In this document: in pieces, positions 55,161 to 64,000 of the stretch
Numbering within the stretch: position 1 is the stretch's first letter
How the letters are laid out: every line of letters starts with the position of its first letter
Assembly: GCF_016612505.1 (NCBI RefSeq)
Contig: NZ_JAENRR010000002.1
Location: 62,001-126,000, forward strand
From: Carboxylicivirga marina
Lineage (GTDB): Bacteria > Bacteroidota > Bacteroidia > Bacteroidales > Marinilabiliaceae
Length of the DNA stretch: 64,000 nt
Direction: 5' to 3'
Program-made: the position numbers and the translations under genes
The notes under the pieces: model-generated
Database searches by the model: none
Seen by the model: only the letters and a program-made list of their open reading frames with translations
Told to the model about the DNA's origin: nothing

Positions 55161-56774
55161 ATGTCAAATACACGCAAGCAAATATTTATGCCTTTCCTAT
55201 ATGCCCTGCTTGTGGCAACAGGAGTATTTATAGGTCGTAATTTTATCAAAGCACCAAGTTCGGGAGGAAGTAACCCTTTAATGATATACCCACAGTCAAG
55301 TAAAATAGCTACCCTCATTAATTTAATTGATGAGGAGTATGTCGATACTGTTGACAGGGAAGCCATTGAGGAAAAAGTGATTCCTCAAATTCTTAAAAAC
55401 CTTGATCCGCATACTGTTTACATTCCGGCCAAGGATTTAAATAAGGTGAATGAGGAGTTACAAGGTAGCTTTGGAGGCATTGGCGTACAGTTTACGATGC
55501 AAAATGATACGGTAATGGTCATTCAGGTTATTCAGGGTGGCCCATCAGAGAAGGTTGGCTTGTTACCAGGTGATCGTATTGTAGCGGTTGACGATTCCAT
55601 TATAGCCGGTAAAAATATTGGAACTGATGCAGTGATGAAGAAGCTGAAAGGTGAGATGGGTACAGAAGTGAAAGTTGGCGTGCTTCGCCGACCAAATAAA
55701 GATTTGATTGATTATAAAATTACCCGCGGTAGCATTGCGATTAATAGTGTTGAGGTAAGTTACATGATTAACGAATCAACCGGGTATATTAAAGTGGATA
55801 AGTTTGCTCAGAACACCTACCAGGAATTTTTAACAGCTCTGGCCAAGCTGAAAGCCAATAATTGCAAAGAGGTGATTATCGATTTCAGAGGTAATTCAGG
55901 CGGTTTGCTTGATGTCGCTATTCGTCTTTGTAATGAGTTTTTACCGGCAAAGGATTTAATTGTTTATACCGAAGGGAAAGCACAAAAGCGATTAGACGTT
56001 AAAGCCAACGGTGCAGGTACTTGTCAGGACACCAAAGTCATCGTGTTGATCGATGAATTTTCTGCTTCGGCCAGTGAAATTTTCGCAGGTGCCATACAGG
56101 ATAATGATCGCGGATTGGTAATTGGTCGCCGCTCATTTGGTAAAGGCTTAGTGCAACAGCAAATCCCTCTACCTGATGGTTCGGCTCTGAGGTTGACTGT
56201 GGCTCGTTATCATACGCCAAGCGGTCGTTGCATCCAAAAATCGTATGAAAATGGAAACGATGATTATTACGAAGATATCTATAAGCGCTATGAGCACGGT
56301 GAGTTCTTCAATCAGGATAGTATTCAGTTTGATGATGAGTTAAAATACACGACTAAAAATGGACGTACTGTTTATGGAGGTGGTGGCGTAATGCCAGATA
56401 TTTTTGTACCTCGTGATACAACCATGCTAACCGATTATTTTGCAAAATTACGCATGAATGGAGTGATTTATCGTTATGCTTTGGAGTACACCGATAATAA
56501 TCGTCAGCAACTAGAGAAATATAACAGTGCAGAAACACTGGAGCAATACCTTAATACACAAAGCTTGTTGAGCGATTTCTTACGTTACGCAAAAGACAAA
56601 GGGGTGGAGTATAAGCGAGATGAATATCAAACATCAAAGCAATTAATTGAGGTTGAATTAAAGGCCTATATTGCCCGCAATATGATTGATAACGAAGGAT
56701 TTTATCCAATTATTCAGCAGCTTGACGACGTGCTTATAAAAGCCATTGAAGAAGCTGGTAAGATTGAGAGCTAA
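55161..56774 (+). CDS. C-terminal processing peptidase (S41 family)
   Basis: 537 aa. An N-terminal membrane anchor or signal (about 10-28) is followed by a helical cap, a PDZ domain (about 92-175: GSFGGIGVQFTMQND, GLLPGDRIVAVDD) and the protease core with the catalytic Ser in FSASASEIFAGA and Lys in GRRSFGKGLVQ. It degrades or trims envelope proteins in the periplasm (CtpA/Tsp type). It is the last gene of the yfhO-comEB unit. Confidence 0.94.
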   Translation: MSNTRKQIFMPFLYALLVATGVFIGRNFIKAPSSGGSNPLMIYPQSSKIATLINLIDEEYVDTVDREAIEEKVIPQILKNLDPHTVYIPAKDLNKVNEELQGSFGGIGVQFTMQNDTVMVIQVIQGGPSEKVGLLPGDRIVAVDDSIIAGKNIGTDAVMKKLKGEMGTEVKVGVLRRPNKDLIDYKITRGSIAINSVEVSYMINESTGYIKVDKFAQNTYQEFLTALAKLKANNCKEVIIDFRGNSGGLLDVAIRLCNEFLPAKDLIVYTEGKAQKRLDVKANGAGTCQDTKVIVLIDEFSASASEIFAGAIQDNDRGLVIGRRSFGKGLVQQQIPLPDGSALRLTVARYHTPSGRCIQKSYENGNDDYYEDIYKRYEHGEFFNQDSIQFDDELKYTTKNGRTVYGGGGVMPDIFVPRDTTMLTDYFAKLRMNGVIYRYALEYTDNNRQQLEKYNSAETLEQYLNTQSLLSDFLRYAKDKGVEYKRDEYQTSKQLIEVELKAYIARNMIDNEGFYPIIQQLDDVLIKAIEEAGKIES

Positions 56775-56791
56775 TTAATAATTGAAATATT

Positions 56792-56827
56792 AAAAATGCG
56801 CAAAGCGTCAGTTCTTTGCGCATTTTT
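56792..56827. terminator. Strong intrinsic terminator after the S41 protease gene
   Basis: A perfect 14-bp stem (56792-56805 with 56814-56827) ending in TTTTT. Confidence 0.9.
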
Positions 56828-56945
56828 AATGTCATATTGTCAAGAAATTATATAATTTTTGAAATCTTGACATGTTGCCATCCATACTTTATCTTTTGCA
56901 CGATAATTGATACCATAGCTGTATATTTGATTAAAACTATTTGAT

Positions 56946-57212
56946 ATGCTCGTAGGTCTTTTAAAAACTATATTTTTCCTTATTACCTTCTATTACCTGT
57001 TTAAAATTATTGGGCGACTGGTATTACCTTATATCCTTAAAAAAGGGGTTGAGCGTATGCAGCAACAGCAGCAAAATGCCACCACGAATTACCAGCAGAA
57101 GGCTCAGCAACAAGAAGGCAAAGTAACCGTTAAAAAGAATACTCAAAAGAAATCGTCAGGTGTTGTAGATGAAAATGAAGGTGAGTATGTCGATTTTGAA
57201 GAGGTGAAATAG
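56946..57212 (+). CDS. DUF4834 family protein
   Basis: 88 aa. One N-terminal membrane segment (about 4-28) is followed by a glutamine-rich cytoplasmic part (RMQQQQQNATTNYQQKAQQQ), a basic patch and an acidic end EYVDFEEVK. This is the pattern of DUF4834, a Bacteroidota family of unknown function. It has its own upstream region after a strong terminator. Confidence 0.82.
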   Translation: MLVGLLKTIFFLITFYYLFKIIGRLVLPYILKKGVERMQQQQQNATTNYQQKAQQQEGKVTVKKNTQKKSSGVVDENEGEYVDFEEVK

Positions 57213-57269
57213 GTGTATATTTGGATGAATGGGTTAATTGTTTAATTTTAACTTCTTAAACTATAACTC

Positions 57270-57950
57270 ATGAGACGAATTTACTCACTCCTTATTTTAA
57301 TGATCGTTCTTTTTTCAAGTACAGCACAGGATTTTGTTCACCCGGCAATCCGGCAATTAATGCGTGATCTTGAAAATAAACAGATCGATACCGGCTCTCA
57401 GTTTGCCGAATACAAAGGTTCGCCATATTTATTCGAGAGTGGTGCTGCTTCATTAGAAATGACTAATGGTCAAAAAGTTGATGGCTTAACGATAAGGTAT
57501 AATGTTTACGATGACCAAATGGAAATCAAAAAGGGTGAACATTATTATGCCATTCCAAAAGAAAAAACGTTTATGACCTTCACTTTAAATGGACATCCGT
57601 TTGTATTGAAACCCTACCAATATGGCACTAAAAAGAGCTCAGGATATTTCGAACCCTTAGTAGATGATAAAAAGTGTGGATTGTTTTTAAAGCATGATAT
57701 CATCCTGGTAGAATCTGTAGAATCACAAGGTTACAAAGAAGCTCAACCTGCAAAGTTTGTCAATAATCCTCCAAAAGTATTTGTTAGTTTCGATAATGGT
57801 ATGCTAGCCTACATTAACAGTAAGAAGGATTTCCTTAACCTGTTACCAAACCATAAAGAAGAGATGGAGAAATTCATCAAGAAAAACAAAATCAAATTTC
57901 GAAAGCCAGAAAGTATCAAAGAATTGGTACAGTTTTATAATACTCTTTAA
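57270..57950 (+). CDS. Secreted hypothetical protein, paralog 1
   Basis: 226 aa with a signal peptide (1-19, ending STAQ). The mature part includes YKGSPYLFESGAASLEM, then LTIRYNVYDDQMEIKKGEHYYAIPKEK and a basic helical C-terminus (KFIKKNKIKFRKPESIKELVQFYN). No family was recognised by name. It is clearly paralogous with the next gene, so a local duplication has occurred. Likely location is periplasm or outer face. Confidence 0.75.
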   Translation: MRRIYSLLILMIVLFSSTAQDFVHPAIRQLMRDLENKQIDTGSQFAEYKGSPYLFESGAASLEMTNGQKVDGLTIRYNVYDDQMEIKKGEHYYAIPKEKTFMTFTLNGHPFVLKPYQYGTKKSSGYFEPLVDDKKCGLFLKHDIILVESVESQGYKEAQPAKFVNNPPKVFVSFDNGMLAYINSKKDFLNLLPNHKEEMEKFIKKNKIKFRKPESIKELVQFYNTL

Positions 57951-57973
57951 CCATTAGATAAAGCCGTTGACCA

Positions 57974-58660
57974 ATGCGTATTTTGCTACTCTTTACAATA
58001 TTCTTTAGTGTTTGTGGTTTATCGAAGTCTCAGGATTTCTATGGCTCACCTGAATTCAATAATTTTTGGCAGAACCTTGATAATTTAAAGATTCGGAATG
58101 GCGAAACGGCCATAAACTATAATGGAAGCCCTTACTTATTTGAAACCGATCAAGGGAAATTGATTTTAGCTGATGAGCAATCTTTCGAAGGTCTCACTAT
58201 GCGTTATAATGTATATAACGATGAAATGGAAATCAAAAAAGGAGATCAGTATTATTCAATTCCAAAGGAGAAACTGTTTCCATCCATGGTGCTTGATGGA
58301 CATCATTTTGCCCTAAAGGTATATGTTGATTCTAATAAGAAACAGATTGCTTATTTCGAAGAGTTTGTCAATGACTCACTCTGTGGTTTTTTCATCAAGC
58401 ACAATATATTTTTATCAGAGCCTGAGGAGTCAAGGCCATATAAGGATGCCAAGCCAGCTGAATTTAAAAGCAAAATGCCCGGTTTTTACATCGCTTTTAA
58501 TAAAGATGTACTTCACGAGGTAAAAACTAAAAAAGACTTTCTCGAATTAGCACCTGCACACCAGGAAGAACTTGCCGCTTATATTAAAAAGCACAAAACT
58601 AAATTCAAAAAAACTGACAGTGTTAAGCGCTTAGTTGAGTATTACAACTCGCTCCAGTAA
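57974..58660 (+). CDS. Secreted hypothetical protein, paralog 2
   Basis: 228 aa with a signal peptide (1-19). It shares with paralog 1 YNGSPYLFETDQGKL, LTMRYNVYNDEMEIKKGDQYYSIPKEK and the ending YIKKHKTKFKKTDSVKRLVEYYNSL. It begins 23 bp after paralog 1, so the pair is cotranscribed. The conserved core strand RYNVY(D/N)(D/E)(Q/E)MEIKKG probably marks the fold. Confidence 0.75.
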   Translation: MRILLLFTIFFSVCGLSKSQDFYGSPEFNNFWQNLDNLKIRNGETAINYNGSPYLFETDQGKLILADEQSFEGLTMRYNVYNDEMEIKKGDQYYSIPKEKLFPSMVLDGHHFALKVYVDSNKKQIAYFEEFVNDSLCGFFIKHNIFLSEPEESRPYKDAKPAEFKSKMPGFYIAFNKDVLHEVKTKKDFLELAPAHQEELAAYIKKHKTKFKKTDSVKRLVEYYNSLQ

Positions 58661-58695
58661 CCATCAGTTTTTTTTAGGGTGATTTATTCACCGCA

Positions 58696-60537
58696 TTAAT
58701 CTGTTAAAATCGATTGTCTGAATTGTTGGCTTCCACCAATGATAGGTATATCGATTTTTGTTTTATTAAGATCAATTGTCAACTCTGTACCGGGCTGTGG
58801 CCAGAGTGTATACTCACGATCACTTGAAAATATCATCAGGCCAATTTGTTGTCCCTTTGGAATAATCTGATCATCGGGCATCAGGTCGAAACTAATTTCG
58901 TAGAATTTACCTGGTTTCAAAGGTGAACTTTTTCGTATTGAACGATGATTTTGTGGATCAGCCCACCCCCTGGTGATTATGTTATCGTTGATTTTAGCTC
59001 GCCGGCTTTCATTCCAGGGTAATGAAACCAACCAAACAGATAAATTAGCCGCCGGTTTGCTACAAGCCAGTCGCACTGTTATGCTTGGGACGCCTGAAAT
59101 ATGGATGTCTTCATTTAATACGGGGGTACAATAGATTAAACGATGATTGGTTACAGCGGCCATGGCTAAACTTGAACCTGAGAATGAATAATTGTCAATG
59201 AGTGTTTCTTCGGCTTGAGTATTCTGTTGTTCAAGAAGTAATTGACCACTGGCAGGTGCACCTGGAGATAAATAAAGACTTACCGTTTCTGCTTCAGGAT
59301 TAGGATAATCATCGTAAGGTGTTGGTTCCATCTCATGATCGTGCTCACGCACAATCCATGCTTTGGGGTCATTCTCCACCTCATTTTCGACACCATGTAA
59401 ATAACGGGTAAACCAACGGTTCATCAGACGCATTGGTGGTGGACCTCCATGACCTTTCTGATGATAGTATATCTGGCAGGGTAATCCCATTTCTTTTGCT
59501 GCTTTGTAAATGCGATAACTGTGCTCAGGCATTACATTCCAGTCATTAAAACCGTGTGACATCAGCATGGCTGCTTTCATTGATTCCATATCATTCAAAT
59601 AATCGCGGCCAGCCCAAAAGTCATTGTAGTCACCACTTCGGCGATCCATGCCTTCTTTCATTTCTTTATCACGAACAGTTGCATTGTTATAGGCACGTTT
59701 TGCTTCATCGCCGCTGTGTATAAAATCGTATAAGACATCAATATCTTCGCCTAAATAACCACCTGGCGAACGTACAAGACCGTTTGAACGATAGTAATGA
59801 TAATAAGAAGTGTTGGGCGCAATAGGAATAATGGCTTTAAGCCCCTCAACACCGGTTGTTGCTGCAGCTAATGGGATAGTGCCATTATACGAGGTTCCGG
59901 TCATGCCAATGTTGCCGGTAGACCAATAAGCCTCAACCGTTTCATCACCATCAGGAGTGGTATAACCGGGTATGCGCTTACATAGCCAATCTATCACTGC
60001 TTTAGGCGCGAGTGACTCATTATCGCCGCCAATGGTTGGTGCTCCTTGTGATAATCCTGTTCCAGGCGATGAAGAGTGCACCACAATATAACCCCGCGGT
60101 ACCCATTTGTTAATATGTGAATTGGAGATAATGGGTCGCTCGCCGGTTCGTGTAACTTGCGGGTGTTGCCGTTCAACAGAAGGTAGTTCGCCTAATTCAT
60201 GCTTAACATCCCACATGCCGCCACCATCATTAGCCACACCTGCAAAATAGGGACTGGAAACATAAATAACAGGTAATTTTAATTTTTCAGTGTCAGTTTG
60301 TGCAGGTCGTGTTACGGCTACATGCATGCGATCAGCATTACCATCTCCATCTGTATCAAATTCTGTTTCGACCCATAAATCATGCCTTATCCATTGGTTT
60401 GACTTGCTAAATGCTTCAACAATTTGAGCTTCGCCATCTTTAAATACAGGAATGGCTTTATCAGTTTCTTGAGCAATATTGGTCTGAATGGCAAGAAGAC
60501 TGGCCATTACAAAGGCAAAAACACAGCTGTTTTTCAT
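58696..60537 (-). CDS. CocE/NonD-type hydrolase (X-Pro dipeptidyl-peptidase S15 family)
   Basis: 613 aa with a signal peptide (1-22). The alpha/beta-hydrolase core has the nucleophile elbow GMTGTSYNGT, Asp in HGFNDWNVMPEHS and His in HQKGHGGPP. The C-terminal jelly-roll (about 430-600; VPSITVRLACSKPAANLSVWL) is that of the PepX_C domain. It is a secreted peptidase or esterase whose natural substrate is unknown. Confidence 0.92.
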   Translation of the reverse strand: MKNSCVFAFVMASLLAIQTNIAQETDKAIPVFKDGEAQIVEAFSKSNQWIRHDLWVETEFDTDGDGNADRMHVAVTRPAQTDTEKLKLPVIYVSSPYFAGVANDGGGMWDVKHELGELPSVERQHPQVTRTGERPIISNSHINKWVPRGYIVVHSSSPGTGLSQGAPTIGGDNESLAPKAVIDWLCKRIPGYTTPDGDETVEAYWSTGNIGMTGTSYNGTIPLAAATTGVEGLKAIIPIAPNTSYYHYYRSNGLVRSPGGYLGEDIDVLYDFIHSGDEAKRAYNNATVRDKEMKEGMDRRSGDYNDFWAGRDYLNDMESMKAAMLMSHGFNDWNVMPEHSYRIYKAAKEMGLPCQIYYHQKGHGGPPPMRLMNRWFTRYLHGVENEVENDPKAWIVREHDHEMEPTPYDDYPNPEAETVSLYLSPGAPASGQLLLEQQNTQAEETLIDNYSFSGSSLAMAAVTNHRLIYCTPVLNEDIHISGVPSITVRLACSKPAANLSVWLVSLPWNESRRAKINDNIITRGWADPQNHRSIRKSSPLKPGKFYEISFDLMPDDQIIPKGQQIGLMIFSSDREYTLWPQPGTELTIDLNKTKIDIPIIGGSQQFRQSILTD

Positions 60538-60632
60538 GATTTAAGAGGGTGTTGATTTCTATTAACTGACGAATTGTTTTGTTATTAAGTCAGTTAAAAA
60601 TAGGTATTATAAAACAAAGTGGAGTAGAAAAC

Positions 60633-61895
60633 TTACTTCTTCTTTTTATTCTTCTTCTTAGTTTTTTTCTTCTTGATAACCTGGTACTCTTCCTCTTCTA
60701 CTTCAGCCTGTCGCATCAGTGTTTTCCAATCGGCATGTGTTTCGGTTGAGAAGTCGATCGTATCCGAATATTCATCATGGCCAACATCTGTGATGTCAAT
60801 CGGATAGCCGGTGTAATCTTCAATAGTGGTGAGCATCTCTTTTTCCTCCTCACTACAAAAAGCAATGGCCGTACCTTTTAATTTACCACGTCCTGTTCGT
60901 CCTACCCGGTGAACATAGTTTTCAGGTTGCTCAGGCATGTCATAGTTAACCACAATATCCACATTCGGAATATCTATTCCACGTGCGCTCACATCGGTGG
61001 CAATAAGCATTTTTACCTCGCCCGCTTTAAACTGTTTCATAACGCTGTCGCGAGCATCCTGGCTTTTATCGCTATGAATGGAAACAGCAGCAACCTTTAC
61101 ACGTTCCATAGCTTTAAGTACACGTTCGCAACGTACTTTGGTTCGAACAAAAACCAATATTTTCTTTTCGGGATGTGAGCGAACCACACGTTCCAAAAAG
61201 AAACGTTTATCATCCATTTTGATAAAGGCCACTGAATGGTCAATGTTTTTGGCAACAGGATTCTTAGGAGATATCTGAATGCGAATGGGGCGACTAACCA
61301 GTGAATAGGCCAGCTTCTTAATTTTCTGATCGATGGTGGCCGAGAAGAATAAGGTCTGGCGCTTTTTGGGCAAATATTTAATCAGGTCTTCAATGTCTTT
61401 ATAAAAACCCAGATCAAGCATGTGATCAGCTTCATCCAACACTAAAATCTCTGCATTGTAGACTTTAACAACACCCTGATTAATGTAGTCAAACAAACGA
61501 CCAGGGGTAGCGATAAGCACATCGGTTCCTTTTTTTAATCGTTCTATTTGTTCTGTTTGGTCAACCCCACCATAAATGGCTGTAAATTTCAACGAAGTGT
61601 TTTTACCTATTTGCTTAAATACATCCGTAATTTGTTTCGCTAATTCGTGTGTAGGAACCATCACAATGCAGCGTACACCATTGTCTTTATTTTTGCGTTT
61701 TTTCTGTAGCAATTGTAAGATAGGAATCACAAATGCAGCTGACTTACCAGTACCGGTTTGTGCAATGGCCAGAACATCTTCTCTTTCGAGAATAGCTGGT
61801 ATCGCCTTAAACTGAATGTCAGTTGGGCGCTTATAGCCAAGCTGGTCGATGCTTTTGGTAATTTTTTCGTGTAAGCCGAACTCTGAAAACTTCAT
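60633..61895 (-). CDS. DEAD-box RNA helicase (RhlE-like)
   Basis: 420 aa. Q motif (GYKRPTDIQFKAIP), motif I AQTGTGKS, Ia PTHELAKQ, II DEAD, III SAT, V ARGIDIPNVD and VI HRVGRTGRG are all present. A basic tail (KKKKTKKKNKKKK) follows residue 405, typical of Bacteroidota RhlE proteins and useful for RNA binding. It acts in RNA remodelling, such as ribosome assembly or decay. It stands alone. Confidence 0.95.
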   Translation of the reverse strand: MKFSEFGLHEKITKSIDQLGYKRPTDIQFKAIPAILEREDVLAIAQTGTGKSAAFVIPILQLLQKKRKNKDNGVRCIVMVPTHELAKQITDVFKQIGKNTSLKFTAIYGGVDQTEQIERLKKGTDVLIATPGRLFDYINQGVVKVYNAEILVLDEADHMLDLGFYKDIEDLIKYLPKKRQTLFFSATIDQKIKKLAYSLVSRPIRIQISPKNPVAKNIDHSVAFIKMDDKRFFLERVVRSHPEKKILVFVRTKVRCERVLKAMERVKVAAVSIHSDKSQDARDSVMKQFKAGEVKMLIATDVSARGIDIPNVDIVVNYDMPEQPENYVHRVGRTGRGKLKGTAIAFCSEEEKEMLTTIEDYTGYPIDITDVGHDEYSDTIDFSTETHADWKTLMRQAEVEEEEYQVIKKKKTKKKNKKKK

Positions 61896-62025
61896 GGTGT
61901 ATCAATTTTCGGCAAAGATACGATTAAAAGTAAGAAAGTGATGAAGCCAGTAAGTTTGATATTCGCAACTGATGTAATCGCCGTGAGCGATAACATCAGT
62001 TAACTTTTAATGCATAAGATATCTG

Positions 62026-62385
62026 CTAGCTATTGGTTTTCAGACGCAATAAGAACCAACAAACATAGGCGATAAAAAATAGCGATAGGCCATAAATAGT
62101 ACTGATGCTTGCTGCTTTTAACCCACCTGCTAAAGCCGATTGAGAAACGCTTCCCATTCGTTGTATCACATCCAGAATCTCATACATACCTAAGGCATTC
62201 CAGACTAAGCCGGCACAAAAGGCCAGACTGCCCAGGTAAAGTACACTGTTGAGCGTTTTGGGTGTAATTCCTCGACCTGAAAACTGATTATAGGTATTTA
62301 AAGCAGCCATAACAATAGCAGCCATACCAAAAAATGTAATAATGAGCATGCCAATTATGCCGCCTTGCACTAGAAAATCAATCAT
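62026..62385 (-). CDS. MotA/TolQ/ExbB-like small membrane protein
   Basis: 119 aa with three hydrophobic segments (about 9-31, 46-66, 94-113). The stretch MGSVSQSALAGGLKAASISTIYGLSLFFIAYVCWF recalls the third and fourth helices of TolQ/ExbB proteins (A-x2-G-x2-x-A-L-x2-T-x-x-G-L). It lacks the long cytoplasmic loop and partner genes (TolR/ExbD), so its role is uncertain. Confidence 0.65.
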   Translation of the reverse strand: MIDFLVQGGIIGMLIITFFGMAAIVMAALNTYNQFSGRGITPKTLNSVLYLGSLAFCAGLVWNALGMYEILDVIQRMGSVSQSALAGGLKAASISTIYGLSLFFIAYVCWFLLRLKTNS

Positions 62386-62596
62386 AATAAATTAATTTGG
62401 TTTAACAATATATGCCAAACTTATGAGGCAGCGTTGTGTAATCATAAAAAATGCGATGAACGTGATTAAAAATGCGATGAACAGATATGGCGAAGCGTTT
62501 AAGGAATAAATGGTTGTTTATCGTACCAAATAGGCTGTTGAGCGCAAATCCAATTATTAAAGACAAATGGCTGGCATTTTTTACTAATTTGGTGCA

Positions 62597-63664
62597 ATGC
62601 TAGCAATAACAGATAAACGAAAGTGGATAGTTTATGGTGTGTTTACACTATACTGGCTGTTTGCCTTTTATTTTTTCAGGCTGTTTTATGGTAGTTCCCA
62701 AACACCCAAAAATGTAACCTTAACTTTTTCAATAATCTTTCTTTTTATTTCTTTTGCCTGTGTTGATATTCATCATCGCTTTGTGACAAAACCTAACCTG
62801 CCTGCCCGACGATATTTTCGCTTTGTTATATTTTCCCTTTATGTGTTTGTGACGGCTTTTTGGCTCGAAAGCATTTTAACTTTTATTCTACACATATTGT
62901 TTTGGAGTTTTGATAATGCCAGAATTGTCGAAGAATCTAATGATATCCGCTTTCAGGTGGGTGGTGTTAACATGATTGTGTTTGGTGGTGTGGCTTTTCG
63001 TTTTGTCGTGGAAACATTGAACCTTCAGCGTCAAAAGGAAAAGACCGATAAACTGGCAATGGAGGCTCATTTAAAGCTTAAGGAAGTGGAGCTGGAGTTG
63101 CTCAAAAGTCAGGTGAATCCCCATTTTTTATTTAATGCTCTCAATTGTATCTATGGTCTGAGTCTTGAAAAATCGGAGCAAACCCCCAAAGTGATTATGC
63201 AACTTTCAGAGATGCTCGACTACATGTTGTATAAAAGTAATGGTGAAGTGCTATTATGTGATGAAATAAAACAAATAGAAAACTACACGGCTATTCAGAA
63301 GGTGCGCTTTGGTGAAAGCCTGCACCTGACCTTTAGAAAAGAATTTAGGCAAGAATTTAGTATTGCGCCTTTGCTATTACTCACCTTAGTTGAAAATGCT
63401 TTTAAGCATGGAAAGCCATCAAAAGAGGGAATTTTGAAAGTTGATATTGAGATTAAAACTGACGCGATTATTGATTTCAAGCTTATCAACTCCTGTTCAT
63501 GTGACGATATCGAAGTGAGTACAAGCGGTGGCCTTGGTTTGGATAACTTAAATCGACGTTTGGTATTACAATATGGTAATAGGGCTGATTTACAAACGAA
63601 CTGTAGTGACAATTTCTTTGAGGCCAGATTAATTATTAAAACAATTGATAATGAAGAAGAGTAA
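62597..63664 (+). CDS. LytS-type sensor histidine kinase
   Basis: 355 aa. Four membrane helices (about 10-30, 40-58, 75-100, 118-135) lead to a short coiled coil and the His_kinase domain (PF06580): LLKSQVNPHFLFNALNCIYG with the phospho-acceptor His, an ATPase N-box LVENAFKHGKPS, and GGLGLDNLNRRL. It pairs with the LytTR regulator that overlaps its 3' end by 14 bases. The signal is unknown. Confidence 0.93.
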   Translation: MLAITDKRKWIVYGVFTLYWLFAFYFFRLFYGSSQTPKNVTLTFSIIFLFISFACVDIHHRFVTKPNLPARRYFRFVIFSLYVFVTAFWLESILTFILHILFWSFDNARIVEESNDIRFQVGGVNMIVFGGVAFRFVVETLNLQRQKEKTDKLAMEAHLKLKEVELELLKSQVNPHFLFNALNCIYGLSLEKSEQTPKVIMQLSEMLDYMLYKSNGEVLLCDEIKQIENYTAIQKVRFGESLHLTFRKEFRQEFSIAPLLLLTLVENAFKHGKPSKEGILKVDIEIKTDAIIDFKLINSCSCDDIEVSTSGGLGLDNLNRRLVLQYGNRADLQTNCSDNFFEARLIIKTIDNEEE

Positions 63665-64000
63665 ATGTTTAATCATTGATGATGAGCCAATCGCCATTCG
63701 AATTTTAGAAAGGCATCTCGAAGCATTCCCAGAGGTAGAAGTGCTCGAAACATTTACTTCTGCTCCAAAAGCACTTATTTTTTTACGCAGTCACCAGGTT
63801 GATATCATCTTTTCTGATATTGAGATGCCATTGATGAACGGTATTGAATTTCTGAAGTCCTTTCGTCATCAGCCTGCTATTGTTTTCACTACAGCCTATC
63901 GCAATTTTGCTGTTGAGGCCTATGATTTAGATGTGATCGATTACCTGTTAAAACCCATTTCGATAGAACGACTGGGGCGTGCGATTGACCGTTATTACGA
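63651..64000 (+). CDS. LytTR-type response regulator, partial
   Basis: The receiver domain is visible: CLIIDDEPIAIRILERHL with the acidic pair, FSDIEMPLMNGIEFL with the phospho-acceptor Asp, TTAYRNFAVEAYDL and the Lys in DYLLKPIS. The frame remains open at the right edge of the window, where a LytTR DNA-binding domain is expected. It overlaps the kinase gene by 14 bases, so the two are coupled as a two-component system. Confidence 0.92.
   Translation, partial: MKKSKCLIIDDEPIAIRILERHLEAFPEVEVLETFTSAPKALIFLRSHQVDIIFSDIEMPLMNGIEFLKSFRHQPAIVFTTAYRNFAVEAYDLDVIDYLLKPISIERLGRAIDRYY

Overview
The window is chromosomal DNA of a member of the Bacteroidota, most likely the Marinilabiliales or a neighbouring order (the order is inference). 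Signs of this are the gene content (a Y_Y_Y-domain sensor, DUF4270, DUF4954 and DUF4834 proteins, a glycogen-synthase N-domain-only protein beside panC, a CCDC81-type HU/SPOR protein, single-chain GlyRS), few clear Shine-Dalgarno sites, and promoters of the Bacteroidota type (TTTG, about 19 bp, TAnnTTTG). No rRNA, tRNA or CRISPR array was recognised.

Layout. 1-22.7 kb is mostly housekeeping: the end of a Y_Y_Y sensor, radA, heptose-1-P adenylyltransferase, panC-panD, a glycogen-synthase-like protein with a DUF4270 lipoprotein, DUF4954-nagB followed by glmS (amino sugars), a GNAT enzyme, a GT-C-like membrane protein, an acyl-CoA ligase, a divergent LAS-type peptidase, small membrane proteins and a large VPS10/BNR secreted protein. 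22.7-36.2 kb is a decaying accessory island with its intact genes on the minus strand. It holds several disrupted genes (frameshifts, two in-frame nonsense codons, an internally deleted IS1182-type transposase), two ORF-less group II intron copies on the opposite strand, imperfect-palindrome spacers resembling integron attC sites, and two of the three copies of a promoter-like repeat with fixed internal spacing.

36.3-42.8 kb is a peptide-secretion (bacteriocin-like) locus on the minus strand: HTH regulator, HlyD-type adaptor, four-helix-bundle protein, peptidase-containing ABC transporter (C39-ABC), a second HTH regulator, two double-glycine leader peptides and small membrane proteins that may give immunity. 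The most striking point is that both HTH regulators (103 aa each, homologous) themselves end in a double-glycine leader motif followed by only 12-13 residues, as if the transporter peptidase could clip a short peptide from the transcription factor.

43-64 kb returns to core genes: M19 dipeptidase, HU/SPOR protein, galE, a frameshifted DUF5684 gene, glyS, bestrophin, truC-like pseudouridine synthase, YfhO-dCMP deaminase-S41 protease, DUF4834, a tandem pair of secreted paralogs, an S15/CocE hydrolase, a DEAD-box helicase, a TolQ-like protein and a LytS/LytTR two-component system cut by the window end.
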